DNA of 64,000 bases, taken from Rhodoglobus sp. (lineage in GTDB: Bacteria > Actinomycetota > Actinomycetes > Actinomycetales > Microbacteriaceae). Below, in pieces: positions 35,320 to 43,656 of this stretch; the stretch's first letter is position 1; every line of letters starts with the position of its first letter. Made by a program: the position numbers and the translations under genes. Location: the NCBI GenBank assembly GCA_025464445.1, contig JAODLY010000009.1, positions 1 to 64,000 on the forward strand, in the 5' to 3' direction. The notes beneath the pieces were generated by a model. That model did not search any database and was not told where the DNA came from. It saw only the letters and a list, made by a program, of their open reading frames with translations.

Positions 35320-36210
35320 TCAGCTGGCGATTGATTGGTGAAGGCGCCGCGCCAGTGCGAGCGCCCCGAGCACCGGCGGGTCGGTGAGCAGCACGAGCTC
35401 GAGTTCGGGATGCCGCACGGCGAGGCCCCGACCGAGCGCCGCGAACAGCCGCGGCTGGTTCACGATCACGCTGCCGGCCGCGACGACGGTGTCGCCAACC
35501 GCACCGCGAGCGCGCAACTGGGACACGAGCGTGACGAGGTTGTCGGCGGCCGCGGCGATAACGGATGCCGCGAGCGCGGAGCCCGCGTCGGCGGCGGCGA
35601 ACACGGCTGGGGCACGCGGTGCCCAGTTGTCCATTGTCGGCTCGTCGTTCACGGCTCGCGCCAGCCGCTCGGCGGACGGCACCCCGAACGCGCCAAGCAG
35701 GGCGACGAGCAGCCCGTCGTCGGGCGCGAGGGAGTCGTGGACAGCGAGGGCTGCGCGTACCGCCTCGCGCACGATCCCGGCCGCCCCGGCCTCGTCGCCG
35801 ATCACCCAGCCCCAGCCGCCGGTGATCACGTAGCTGCCGGCGGCATCCCGGCCGACCCCGATCGAGCCCGTGCCTGAGATGATGCCGAGGCCTTCGCCGA
35901 GCCCGGCCGCTGCGGGCAGCAGCGCCGCATCGTTGACCGCGACGGTCGGCCACGGAAGGCCTCGCGCGAAAGCCGCCGCGATCTCGTTGCTGTCGAGGCC
36001 TTGCGCGCCGATGCCGACGGCGACGATGTCGTGCTCGGGGATGAGGTGCGCGACGGTGTCGATCACCCAGCGGATGCCGTGCTCGAGCGGTTCCGCATCC
36101 CAGTCCTGTGAGGGGATGGAGGTGTCGAGCAGCAGCTCGCCGTCGACGGACTCGACGAGCACGGCGGTCTTCGTTCCACCGACGTCAAGCCCGACGAGCA
36201 CCCTGGTCAC
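35320..36210 (-). CDS. BadF/BadG-family sugar kinase (N-acetylglucosamine-kinase-like)
   Basis: This 296-residue ASKHA kinase has phosphate-1 motif GLDVGGTKTAVLV, GIGAQGL, phosphate-2 motif ISGTGSIGVGRDA followed by GGWGWVIGDEAGAAGI, and an adenosine loop TVVAAGSVIV. GGWGWVIGDEGS-type sequence is characteristic of the N-acetylglucosamine kinase/BadF group rather than ROK kinases. Its ATG overlaps the SIS gene stop by 4 bases. It probably phosphorylates the sugar on which the SIS-domain protein acts. Confidence 0.86.
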   Translation of the reverse strand: MTRVLVGLDVGGTKTAVLVESVDGELLLDTSIPSQDWDAEPLEHGIRWVIDTVAHLIPEHDIVAVGIGAQGLDSNEIAAAFARGLPWPTVAVNDAALLPAAAGLGEGLGIISGTGSIGVGRDAAGSYVITGGWGWVIGDEAGAAGIVREAVRAALAVHDSLAPDDGLLVALLGAFGVPSAERLARAVNDEPTMDNWAPRAPAVFAAADAGSALAASVIAAAADNLVTLVSQLRARGAVGDTVVAAGSVIVNQPRLFAALGRGLAVRHPELELVLLTDPPVLGALALARRLHQSIAS

Positions 36211-37238
36211 TGCACGTCGCCTTTCGCGGCGTCGACCTTGGTGTCCGCATTGTGGAACACGAACTCTTCGATCTCCACACTGTGCCGCTTGGCGACTTCG
36301 CCCACGAGAATCTGCATGACGAGCGCTTCGAGAATCGCGCGCTGCGAGGGGGCGACCCGCGGAAGTCTCACAGTCTGCAGGTTCGTCGCCTCATCCACGG
36401 TCTCCCCCGAGATCAGGATGACTCGGTGCCCGGCCTCGCTGAGGGTCCTGGCCACTTCGAGTTCCCTGCCGTCGCCGAACAGCACGTGCACGCCGTCACC
36501 CGCGGACTCCATCGAGCCGTGCAGGTATTGGCGCGTGCTCATGCCTGCCGCGTGGATGCGGGACACCTCGCGGAACAGCAGCGCTCCGGCCTCCGCGGAT
36601 CCGACCGATGGGCCGGCGCCCACGAAGTCGGCCGTCGTGACACCGTCGAAGGTGGCGGCGAGTTCCGTCGCCCGCGCGCCGACGGTCTCTTCGGTCCACC
36701 GGAACAGGCCGGGCAGCTCTTGCCACCCGTCGTCGATCTCGCCGCCCGCCCAGGAGTCGGCGATCATGCCGAGGCCGGTGATCGTCGCGGTGTAGCCGAT
36801 GGTCGACGCATAGCTGTCCGGGATGTTGCCGAGTGACAGCACGTGCTCGCTCAGCTCGCTCATCGGCGAGGGGTCGCTGTTGACGACGACGTAGCGCAGC
36901 GCCGGCTCGATCGAAGAGAGCACGGCGATCGTCTCCGTGCTCTTGCCGCTCTGCGAGACCCCGATTATCGGGTGCACGCTCGACGGGAAGGGCAGCGGAT
37001 GGTCGCCGGAGCCGAGCCGCCAGGAGTGGATGCCGCGGCTGCGCAGGCTCCACACGGGGGCAGAGGCAGCGGCGAGGCTCGCGCCGATCCCCACGATGAC
37101 CGGCCCTGGCCCGGCAAAGGCACCCCCGGCCTGCTGCGAGCGGACGGCTTCGGCGATCCGGTCGATCGCGGCCTCGAGCGCGTCTGCCTGCGTGGCCCTT
37201 GCGGTCGCGAAGGTGATGTACCCACGCACCATGTTCAC
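36207..37238 (-). CDS. SIS-domain sugar isomerase/deglycase (AgaS/GlmS/FrlB-like)
   Basis: This 343-residue protein has two SIS domains. The first contains VIVGIGASLAAASAPVWSL and the phosphosugar-binding IIGVSQSGKSTETIAVL; the second includes DFVGAGPSVGSAEAGALLF, HGSMESAGDGVHVLFGDG and a C-terminal helix. There is no glutaminase domain, so it is not GlmS. The group holds aldose-ketose isomerase/deaminases and the fructoselysine-6-phosphate deglycase FrlB. It is the first gene of the SIS-kinase-ALDH-membrane unit. Starts at 37238 (GTG) or 37232 (ATG) are both possible. Confidence 0.84.
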   Translation of the reverse strand: MNMVRGYITFATARATQADALEAAIDRIAEAVRSQQAGGAFAGPGPVIVGIGASLAAASAPVWSLRSRGIHSWRLGSGDHPLPFPSSVHPIIGVSQSGKSTETIAVLSSIEPALRYVVVNSDPSPMSELSEHVLSLGNIPDSYASTIGYTATITGLGMIADSWAGGEIDDGWQELPGLFRWTEETVGARATELAATFDGVTTADFVGAGPSVGSAEAGALLFREVSRIHAAGMSTRQYLHGSMESAGDGVHVLFGDGRELEVARTLSEAGHRVILISGETVDEATNLQTVRLPRVAPSQRAILEALVMQILVGEVAKRHSVEIEEFVFHNADTKVDAAKGDVQ

Positions 37239-37320
37239 CGTTTTCTCGTTTCGGGTCGCCGTGCGCGGTTGTCCACACGGTGACGAAGCATGACCACAGC
37301 CTAGCTTTGGTCTATAGATG

Positions 37321-37333
37321 TATCAAGAGGTAC
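37321..37333 (-). promoter_or_regulatory. TACCTCTTG box upstream of the SIS-kinase operon
   Basis: The sequence CAAGAGGTA at 37324-37332 reads TACCTCTTG on the minus strand, ahead of the SIS gene. The same 9-mer occurs twice upstream of the sugar importer at 41268-41286. It is a candidate operator for one or both GntR/UTRA regulators. Confidence 0.5.
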
Positions 37334-37341
37334 TTGCATTG

Positions 37342-39309
37342 TCATGCGTGATCGTGGTGCTCGTGTGCATGCTCGTTGCCGCCGTGGTCGTGTCCGCCGG
37401 GCGCGCAGTGGTCGCTCGTTGATTCGGGGATGTCCATCGCCGGGTTCCTGCCGAAGAATCCGTGCGGCTTCAGCACGAAACCACAGGTGTCCACCGGCAT
37501 CACCGGCCAGTCCTCGATCCGTGGAAAGTGCGTGAGGCCGAAGGTGTGCCACAGCACGATGTCGGCATCGTCGATGTTGCGGTCCGCAGCGGTCCAGGCC
37601 GGCAGGCCGGCTCCGCCAGGATGCAGGTTCACGAAGTCGCCAGCGGGATACAGCTCTGTCGGCTCATACTCCGTGACCCACAGGTGCCTGGTCGAGAACG
37701 TCGCGCGCTTGTGGATGTCGCTGTCGGCGTCCGCCATGAGCACCGGCTTGCCCTCCGGGTAGAGCACCCAGCCCACGTCCCCGCCCAGCCGGTTCTTGAC
37801 CGAGGGGTTCGAGACCAGCCACACCCGGCCCCTGGTGTTGTCGGCGAGGCGCTTGGCATCCGATTCGGTGCGCAATCGCGTGACGGTCTGGGTGAATCCG
37901 GTGCCCGTCGGGTTCTGCGGCCCGCGCGGCACGAGCGCGGCCTCGAGTTCGTCGACAGAGTTGCCCAGCCCGTCGACCATCATGTCCAGCCGCGCGCTGA
38001 AGAGATGCTGGTGGTACGGCGCGCCCAGCCCGGGGGCAAGCTCCGAAGCGAACGGATAGGGGGACCCGTCGGCCTGCCTGCCCGGATACGCCGAGGTGAA
38101 CACCACCCCGGTCGCCTTGACTTCGAACTCGATAGAGCCGTCGAGGGAGAAGTACCAGTAGAAGCCGTAGTCGTAGTTGCCTACGGTCACGAAGAACGAG
38201 ACCACGAGCCGCCGGTTGCGGCGAGATGCACTCGCGCCGTTCCAGTTGTCGAAGTGCTTCCAGAGAATGCCCGCGTCTTCCTCGTGGATGCAGATCGCCT
38301 GCGGAATGACGTGCGGGTTGCCGTCGTTGCCCGCGACAATCGCATCGAGGTAGGTGATGTCACCGACGCAGTCGCAGCCGAGCTCGAGCGAGTTCGCGTA
38401 GCCGCCGAGCAGGTATTCGCCGCAGTCGAAGAAGTTCTGGAACCAGCGTTGCGGGCTCGGGTCGCCGTATGGCACCATCATCTCCGCGATCGATGCCCGG
38501 TAGATCACCGGCCGGGCCGTGCCCGCGTCATCGATCGTGATGTTGTGGAAGACGAGGCCCTCGCGCTGGTCGAATCCGAGTTGCAGGTTCCAGCCCAGCC
38601 ACGACAGGGTGCCGTCTTGCCCGAGCGTGAAGCTCGGGCCCTGCGGCTGGGTGATCTCGATCGGCTTGAGCCCCTCGCGATCGGGGCCGCGCCACGAGGC
38701 GAGGTGGAAGTTGCCGTCCTCTGCCGGCACGGGCAGGTCGACGTAGTCGATCACCTCGAGCACCTCGCGGGTGACGACGTCGATCATCACCGTCACGCCA
38801 TCGACGGGGTGCGCCCAGCCCAGGTCGTCCGGGGTCTTCTGCACGAACGTGAAGCAGCGCTGGATGCGACGCCCCGTCTCCGCGTCGCTCAGCACGCCCC
38901 CAGAGAGCGGGTTGACCCGCAGTGTCGACAGGTCGGTGAGCCCGCGCCTGGCCATTGCCGCGAGCCACTCCGGGTTCTCGTGGATGACCTCCTCGACGAG
39001 GTGGAACTCCTCGACGACAACGGGCACCTGGCCATCCACGGCGTGGTCGAGCTTGTGGCTCGAGACGACGCGGTCTTCGGCCGGGGAGACCACGACATCC
39101 CACGATTCGTTTGTCGCCATGTTCACGAGCATGCTGCGCAACCTGCGATCGGATGACCCGCTCTTCAGCAGCTCGCGCTTGTCCGGCTCCTGCAGGCCGA
39201 CGTAGGAGAAGTGCACGTCGGGGCCGGCGAGGCCCTCGCGCTCGAGGATCGCGCGGCTCGCGGCGAGCTCGGCGGCGGTCACAGTCGACAGGGATGCGGC
39301 GACGGTCAT
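37342..39309 (-). CDS. Copper-containing primary-amine oxidase
   Basis: This 655-residue enzyme oxidises primary amines to aldehydes with release of NH3 and H2O2. The topaquinone precursor is Y379 in VGNYDYGFYW. The catalytic base is D295 in NFFDCGEYLLGG, and the copper ligands H433 and H435 lie in PYHQHLFSARLDM with H594 in GLTHFPR; all match the Arthrobacter enzyme pattern. The C-terminal tail is His-rich (HDHGGNEHAHEHHDHA), perhaps for metal delivery. There is no signal peptide. It starts 9 bases after the GntR stop, in an operon with a sugar dehydrogenase gene. Confidence 0.95.
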   Translation of the reverse strand: MTVAASLSTVTAAELAASRAILEREGLAGPDVHFSYVGLQEPDKRELLKSGSSDRRLRSMLVNMATNESWDVVVSPAEDRVVSSHKLDHAVDGQVPVVVEEFHLVEEVIHENPEWLAAMARRGLTDLSTLRVNPLSGGVLSDAETGRRIQRCFTFVQKTPDDLGWAHPVDGVTVMIDVVTREVLEVIDYVDLPVPAEDGNFHLASWRGPDREGLKPIEITQPQGPSFTLGQDGTLSWLGWNLQLGFDQREGLVFHNITIDDAGTARPVIYRASIAEMMVPYGDPSPQRWFQNFFDCGEYLLGGYANSLELGCDCVGDITYLDAIVAGNDGNPHVIPQAICIHEEDAGILWKHFDNWNGASASRRNRRLVVSFFVTVGNYDYGFYWYFSLDGSIEFEVKATGVVFTSAYPGRQADGSPYPFASELAPGLGAPYHQHLFSARLDMMVDGLGNSVDELEAALVPRGPQNPTGTGFTQTVTRLRTESDAKRLADNTRGRVWLVSNPSVKNRLGGDVGWVLYPEGKPVLMADADSDIHKRATFSTRHLWVTEYEPTELYPAGDFVNLHPGGAGLPAWTAADRNIDDADIVLWHTFGLTHFPRIEDWPVMPVDTCGFVLKPHGFFGRNPAMDIPESTSDHCAPGGHDHGGNEHAHEHHDHA

Positions 39310-39318
39310 CGGGTTTCC

Positions 39319-40125
39319 TTAATGTGCGGGATTCGGCGTGATTGCTGTGTGCTGCCCGGAGCGGGAGAACGAGGTGCGCAGCCGGTAGCGGTCCCCCGCG
39401 TACCGGATGAGCGAGGCGAACATCGGCCGGTCGAGGCGGTCGACAACCACCTGCCGCATGACGAGCACGGGTGTGCCCGCCTCGATCGAGAGGTTCGCTG
39501 AGAGGTAGGCGTCGGCCTCGCGCGCTTCGATCGTGGAGTCTGCGCGCACGAGATCGAGGCCGGCACGGGTGAGCTGTTCGTAAAGGGATGCCCGGGCGAA
39601 GTCGATGCCGCCGAACCCCGGCACGAGCGACGCTGCCACGCGCGAGTCGTCGATGGCGATGGGGACATCCCCCAGCATGCGCACCCGCTCGAGGTGGAAC
39701 AGCGGGGTGCCTGGCGCGATCGCGAGCTCCTCCGCCTCGTCGATGGTGGCCGGGGTCGTCTCGAGCCGCAGGATCCGGGATGACGCGACGAGGCCCATCC
39801 GCACGGCCGTCTCGCTGAACGACTCGAGGCTGTTCGGCCAGTCTTTGCGCGCCGGGGCGCCAGACACGAACCAGCCGCGCCCGTGGGATGAGGTGAGCAC
39901 CCCGTCGTCGACGAGCTTGCCCAGCGCCCTGCGCAGCGTGACGCGGCTGATGTTCAACTCTGCGCACAGCTCGCGCTCTGGGGGCAGCCGCATGCCTGTC
40001 GTGAGCCGGCCGTCGGAGATCTGCCTGAGGATATGGTCGACGGCCTGGATCCACAGCGGATCCGGGTAGTCGGGCCGCATTGCCGGCGCGGGGTCCGCCG
40101 GGGTTGTCAGTTGGGCGTCGGACAT
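39319..40125 (-). CDS. GntR/HutC-family regulator with UTRA domain (copy A)
   Basis: This 268-residue protein starts at an ATG that overlaps the upstream oxidoreductase stop (ATGA). The winged helix includes GMRLPPERELCAELNISRVT and LRRALGKLVDDGVL. The UTRA domain follows with ATIDEAEELAIAPGTPLFHL and STIEAREADAYLSANL, then MRQVVVDRLDRPMFASLIRY. It is closely similar along its length to the regulator at 44551-45327, an evident paralogue. Its position between a sugar dehydrogenase and an amine oxidase and near TACCTCTTG boxes suggests local control. Confidence 0.9.
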   Translation of the reverse strand: MSDAQLTTPADPAPAMRPDYPDPLWIQAVDHILRQISDGRLTTGMRLPPERELCAELNISRVTLRRALGKLVDDGVLTSSHGRGWFVSGAPARKDWPNSLESFSETAVRMGLVASSRILRLETTPATIDEAEELAIAPGTPLFHLERVRMLGDVPIAIDDSRVAASLVPGFGGIDFARASLYEQLTRAGLDLVRADSTIEAREADAYLSANLSIEAGTPVLVMRQVVVDRLDRPMFASLIRYAGDRYRLRTSFSRSGQHTAITPNPAH

Positions 40126-41177
40126 CAGGCGGTCTTCACCGTCTCCCACACGCCCGAATTCATGGAGGCGTAGCAGGCGTCGAGGATGCAGTTGACGATC
40201 CAGCCGTCCTCGAAGGTCTCGTCGGGCGTCTCGCCCTTCTCGAAAGCGTCGACGAAATGCCTGAACTGCTGCGAGAAGCCGTAGGCGCGCGCCTCTTCCG
40301 GTACCGGGTAGACCCAGCCGGTCTGCGCATCCGCCTTCTCGACGAGATAGCCAACCGGATTCTGGATGAAACCCCACACCGGTGTCGCCGAGCTGTCGGT
40401 GACGAGACGGCCGGCGCTGCCCACGAATTCGTGCCGCAGTTGCATTCCGCCCTTCTCGATCCACGACGACTCGATGGTCGCCATCTGGCCGCCGGCGAAC
40501 TTGAGCATGGCCACAGCGGTGTCCTCGCCTGTCGTCTTGTCGCCGTGCACGAGGGTCGCGCCCCAGGCCCAGGCCTCGGTGATCGGGTTGTCTTTGCCGA
40601 AGAAGTGGCGCGCCGACTCGACAGTGTGGCAGCCCATGTCGAGAAGGGCGCCGCCGCCCGCCGTCTCCGCGTTCCAGAAGTGGGCGGCATGCGGCCCGGA
40701 GTGCCCCTCACGGGCGCGCATTGTCAGGAGCTCGCCGATGCCGCCCGCCCGCACCATCTCGAAGGCTTTGACGATGTTCGGCGAGAAGACGGAACATTCC
40801 GCGTATCCGGCCCAGACCCCGGCCTCATTCACGATGTCGAGGATCTGCTTTGCTTCGGCGCCGGTGCGTGCGAGCGGCTTGGTGCAGATGACGCCTTTGC
40901 CATGCTTTGCGGCGAGCCGCACAGCATCGACATGCACCTCGTTGGGCAGCGCGACGATCACGAGTTCGACGGCCGGGTCTGCGCACAACGCCTCGATGTC
41001 GTCGTATTGGGCGGCGATAGGCTCGCCGAACGCTTGCCCCCACTTCGCCGCAAATGCCGTCGCGCGCGGCAGTGAACGCGAGTAGTTGGCGACCAGCCGG
41101 GCGTTGCGCACATCCTGCAGGCCATCGACGTACTGGTCGCTGATGAAGCCGGAGCCCAGTATCCCAATGCCAACCAC
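40125..41177 (-). CDS. Gfo/Idh/MocA-family dehydrogenase
   Basis: The GTG at 41177 has a strong AGGAGGAA ribosome site and gives 350 residues. The N-terminal Rossmann fold opens with VVGIGILGSGFISDQYVDGL. VICTKPLARTGAEAKQILD includes the conserved Lys-Pro pair, followed by the C-terminal alpha/beta domain with GGALLDMGCHTVESARHFFG (Asp/Cys/His catalytic region). This family oxidises or reduces sugars and polyols with NAD(P). It is the first gene of the Gfo-GntR-CuAO unit and is divergent from the sugar ABC importer. Confidence 0.88.
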   Translation of the reverse strand: MVGIGILGSGFISDQYVDGLQDVRNARLVANYSRSLPRATAFAAKWGQAFGEPIAAQYDDIEALCADPAVELVIVALPNEVHVDAVRLAAKHGKGVICTKPLARTGAEAKQILDIVNEAGVWAGYAECSVFSPNIVKAFEMVRAGGIGELLTMRAREGHSGPHAAHFWNAETAGGGALLDMGCHTVESARHFFGKDNPITEAWAWGATLVHGDKTTGEDTAVAMLKFAGGQMATIESSWIEKGGMQLRHEFVGSAGRLVTDSSATPVWGFIQNPVGYLVEKADAQTGWVYPVPEEARAYGFSQQFRHFVDAFEKGETPDETFEDGWIVNCILDACYASMNSGVWETVKTA

Positions 41178-41267
41178 GGTTCCTCCTTGCGGGTCAACGG
41201 CTGAGCCGCGCAAACCACATGATAGCTAGTGGCTCACTGTGAGGTCTACCAATAGAGAAATAATAGA

Positions 41268-41286
41268 TACCTCTTGCTACCTCTTG
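41268..41286 (+). promoter_or_regulatory. Tandem TACCTCTTG boxes in the importer promoter
   Basis: TACCTCTTG occurs at 41268-41276 and again at 41278-41286, one helical turn apart, in the ~208-base gap between the divergent Gfo/Idh and binding-protein genes. A related site lies upstream of the SIS-kinase operon. They are likely operators for a GntR/UTRA regulator. Confidence 0.55.
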
Positions 41287-41385
41287 TATCCGACTATATG
41301 CTGACCCAAACAACGCGTCGCCCATACCAACGGCACCCCCGTGTTGACGCTTCACCCGAAGCACACAGTGTTGAGAGGAGACACC

Positions 41386-42666
41386 ATGCGTTCCAAACTT
41401 GCACCAATAGCGGCTATCGCCGTAGCAACGATCGGCCTGACACTCGCGGGATGTTCGGCGGGCGGTACCACTGGCAGCAGTGGCAGCGTGACCACCATCA
41501 CCTTCGGCAACTGGCGAGTCGAAGACCAGGCGCTCTGGGAGGAGAACGTGATTCCCGCGTTCGAGAAGGCCCACCCGGAGATCAAGGTCACGTACCAGCC
41601 GACCGGCACCAACGACTACAACGCGGCAATCCAGTCGCAGGTCGACAGCGGCACCGGCCCCGATGTCATCATGTGCCGTCCCTTCGACGTCAACCGTGCC
41701 TGGATCGACAAGGGCTACTTCGATGACCTGAAGTCGCTTCCCGGCATCGACGGCTTCACCCCGACCGCGCTCGGCGCATGGACGGGTGCGAACAACGACC
41801 CGTACTGCGTGCCGATCGCCTCCGTGCTCGCCGGGTTCTACTACAACAAGACGATCTTCACCGAGCTCGGCCTGAAGATCCCCACCACCATGGCGGAGTT
41901 CACCGCCGTGCTCCAGGCGATCAAGGACAACGGCAAGTACACGCCGCTCGCCCTCGGCTCGGCTGACGGCTGGCAGCTGTCGTACAACGTGCTCGACAGC
42001 ATCGGGCCGAACTACTGGAAGGGTGAGGACGGCCGGCTCGGCCTCATCGACGGCACCAAGAAGCTCACCGACCCCGACTTCGTAGCGGCCTTCCAGGCGG
42101 TGTCCGACCTCAAGTCGTACATGCCCGATGGCTACCAGTCGCTGAAGTACGAGGACCAGATGCAGCTCTTCACCCTCGGCAAGGCGGCAATCATGGCCGA
42201 CGGCTCGTGGGATGTCACGGCGGCAACGGCAACCGGGCTCGACATCGGCGTCTTCGCGCCGCCAGTCGTGAAGGCCGGCGACCAGCGCTACCTGCAGGAG
42301 ATGCCCGACCAGGGTGTCGGCCTCAACGCCGGCAGCAAGAACAAGGATGCCGCGAACACGTTCCTGTCCTGGCTCGCCTCGAGCGACTTCCAGAGCATCT
42401 ACGTCGACAAGGTTCCCGGGTTCTTCTCGATGGGCAGCGCCCCGGTCACTTACACGAACGCGCTCGCGCAGGAGTTCGCGGACCTGAAGACGGATGCGCT
42501 GCTCACGCCGCGCCTCCAGCTCGACCGCCTGAGCGCGGGAACCCCGCCGCTTGACGACGACACCTGGGCAGTGCTCCAGACGGTCTTCAACGACGGTGTG
42601 TCCGCGGCAGACGCGACAGCGAAGCTGCAGGCCGATCTCGATTCCTGGTACAAGCCGGCGAACTGA
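41386..42666 (+). CDS. Sugar ABC transporter substrate-binding lipoprotein (CUT1 type)
   Basis: This 426-residue protein has a lipoprotein signal: basic MRSK, a hydrophobic core and lipobox LAGC, so the mature protein is anchored by Cys at residue 23. The family-1 binding-protein fold follows, with ITFGNWRVEDQALWEENVIP and VIMCRPFDVNRAWIDKGYF. Aromatic residues in GFYYNKTIF and DPYCVPIA suggest a sugar site. The ATG at 41386 is preceded by GAGAGGAGA. It is followed by a hairpin and two permease genes. No ATPase gene accompanies it. Confidence 0.93.
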   Translation: MRSKLAPIAAIAVATIGLTLAGCSAGGTTGSSGSVTTITFGNWRVEDQALWEENVIPAFEKAHPEIKVTYQPTGTNDYNAAIQSQVDSGTGPDVIMCRPFDVNRAWIDKGYFDDLKSLPGIDGFTPTALGAWTGANNDPYCVPIASVLAGFYYNKTIFTELGLKIPTTMAEFTAVLQAIKDNGKYTPLALGSADGWQLSYNVLDSIGPNYWKGEDGRLGLIDGTKKLTDPDFVAAFQAVSDLKSYMPDGYQSLKYEDQMQLFTLGKAAIMADGSWDVTAATATGLDIGVFAPPVVKAGDQRYLQEMPDQGVGLNAGSKNKDAANTFLSWLASSDFQSIYVDKVPGFFSMGSAPVTYTNALAQEFADLKTDALLTPRLQLDRLSAGTPPLDDDTWAVLQTVFNDGVSAADATAKLQADLDSWYKPAN

Positions 42667-42673
42667 TCGACAG

Positions 42674-42707
42674 AAGGGGTCGTGCCGGGCAACCGGCGCG
42701 GCCCCTT
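42674..42707 (+). terminator. Intra-operon hairpin after the binding-protein gene
   Basis: AAGGGGTCGTGCCGG and CCGGCGCGGCCCCTT pair over 15 positions with two G-U pairs and a 4-base loop, followed by TCTT. It should act as a partial terminator or 3' stabiliser, so the binding protein is made in excess over the permeases. Confidence 0.7.
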
Positions 42708-42758
42708 TCTTCCATCACACTGGACACACGCACCACCACGACGAGAACCTGAGACACC

Positions 42759-43646
42759 ATGATCCGCACCGGCACCCGTTACCGACTGCTTGCCCTGTTC
42801 GTGCTGCCGGCACTCGCTGTCTACGTCGCGTTCTCGGTCTATCCGCTCATCAGCTCCGTCGTCCTGAGCTTCTTCGACTCCGGCACGCAGGGGTCGAGCA
42901 CATTCGTCGGCTTCGGCAATTACGTGCACCTCTTCACCGACAAGTACTCGAGCGAACGATTCTTCAATGCGCTGGGCAACAACGTCGAGTTCTTCCTCAT
43001 CCACCTCTTCGTCGAGGTGCCGATCGGCCTGCTCATGGCTGCCCTGCTCACCTCGCACTCGATCCGGCGCTCGCGCGGGGTCTACCGCACCCTGCTCTTC
43101 ATCCCGGCGACGCTGTCAGTGGTCATCGTCGGCTTCCTGTGGCGGCTCATCATCAACCCGCTGTGGGGCCTCGTAAGCTTCCCGCTGCTCGGCGACTCGC
43201 ACACGGCGCTCCCCACGATCTCGCTCATGTCCGTCTGGGAGTACGTGGGCATCCCGATGATCTTCCTGTACACGGCGCTCATCGCGATCCCCGACGACAT
43301 CCTCGAGGCATCCCGCATCGACGGAGCAAAGGCATGGGCGACGTTCTGGCGCATCAAGTTCCCGCTCATCGCCCCGCAATTCGGCCTCATCGCGATCCTC
43401 ACCTACATCTGGACGTTCAACGGCTTCGACATCGTCTACGCCCTCAACGGTTCGGCCCCGGGCCCGAACTATTCGACGGACATCCTCGGCACGCTGTTCT
43501 ACCGCACGTTCTTCGGCTCGAGCGGCCAGGTCGCCGACCTCGACCTCGGGGCCACCATCGCCTCGGTGATCTTCTTCATCATCCTCGTGACGACAGCCGC
43601 ATATTTCGTGGTGCTGCAGCGCCGCATCAAGACCTACGAGCTCTAG
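42759..43646 (+). CDS. Sugar ABC transporter permease (first)
   Basis: This 295-residue inner-membrane permease of the MalF/UgpA type has six TM helices. The conserved cytoplasmic EAA loop reads EASRIDGAKAWATFWRIKFP, which contacts the ATPase. An N-terminal YRLLALFVLPALAVYVAFS helix leads into YPLISSVVLSFFD. It forms the channel with the permease encoded next. The ATPase must come from elsewhere in the genome, as with the shared MsiK-type ATPases of actinobacteria. Confidence 0.92.
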   Translation: MIRTGTRYRLLALFVLPALAVYVAFSVYPLISSVVLSFFDSGTQGSSTFVGFGNYVHLFTDKYSSERFFNALGNNVEFFLIHLFVEVPIGLLMAALLTSHSIRRSRGVYRTLLFIPATLSVVIVGFLWRLIINPLWGLVSFPLLGDSHTALPTISLMSVWEYVGIPMIFLYTALIAIPDDILEASRIDGAKAWATFWRIKFPLIAPQFGLIAILTYIWTFNGFDIVYALNGSAPGPNYSTDILGTLFYRTFFGSSGQVADLDLGATIASVIFFIILVTTAAYFVVLQRRIKTYEL

Positions 43647-43656
43647 GACACCTCCA

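Noticed and set aside
38528-40054. A 508-codon minus-strand frame across the amine oxidase and GntR genes
   Set aside because: It is in another frame of two real genes and extremely Arg-rich.
41241-41250. A DasR-like GGTCTACCA sequence in the importer promoter and TGGTCTATAG near 37309
   Set aside because: They match only half of the DasR consensus, and the TACCTCTTG box explains the shared sequence better.
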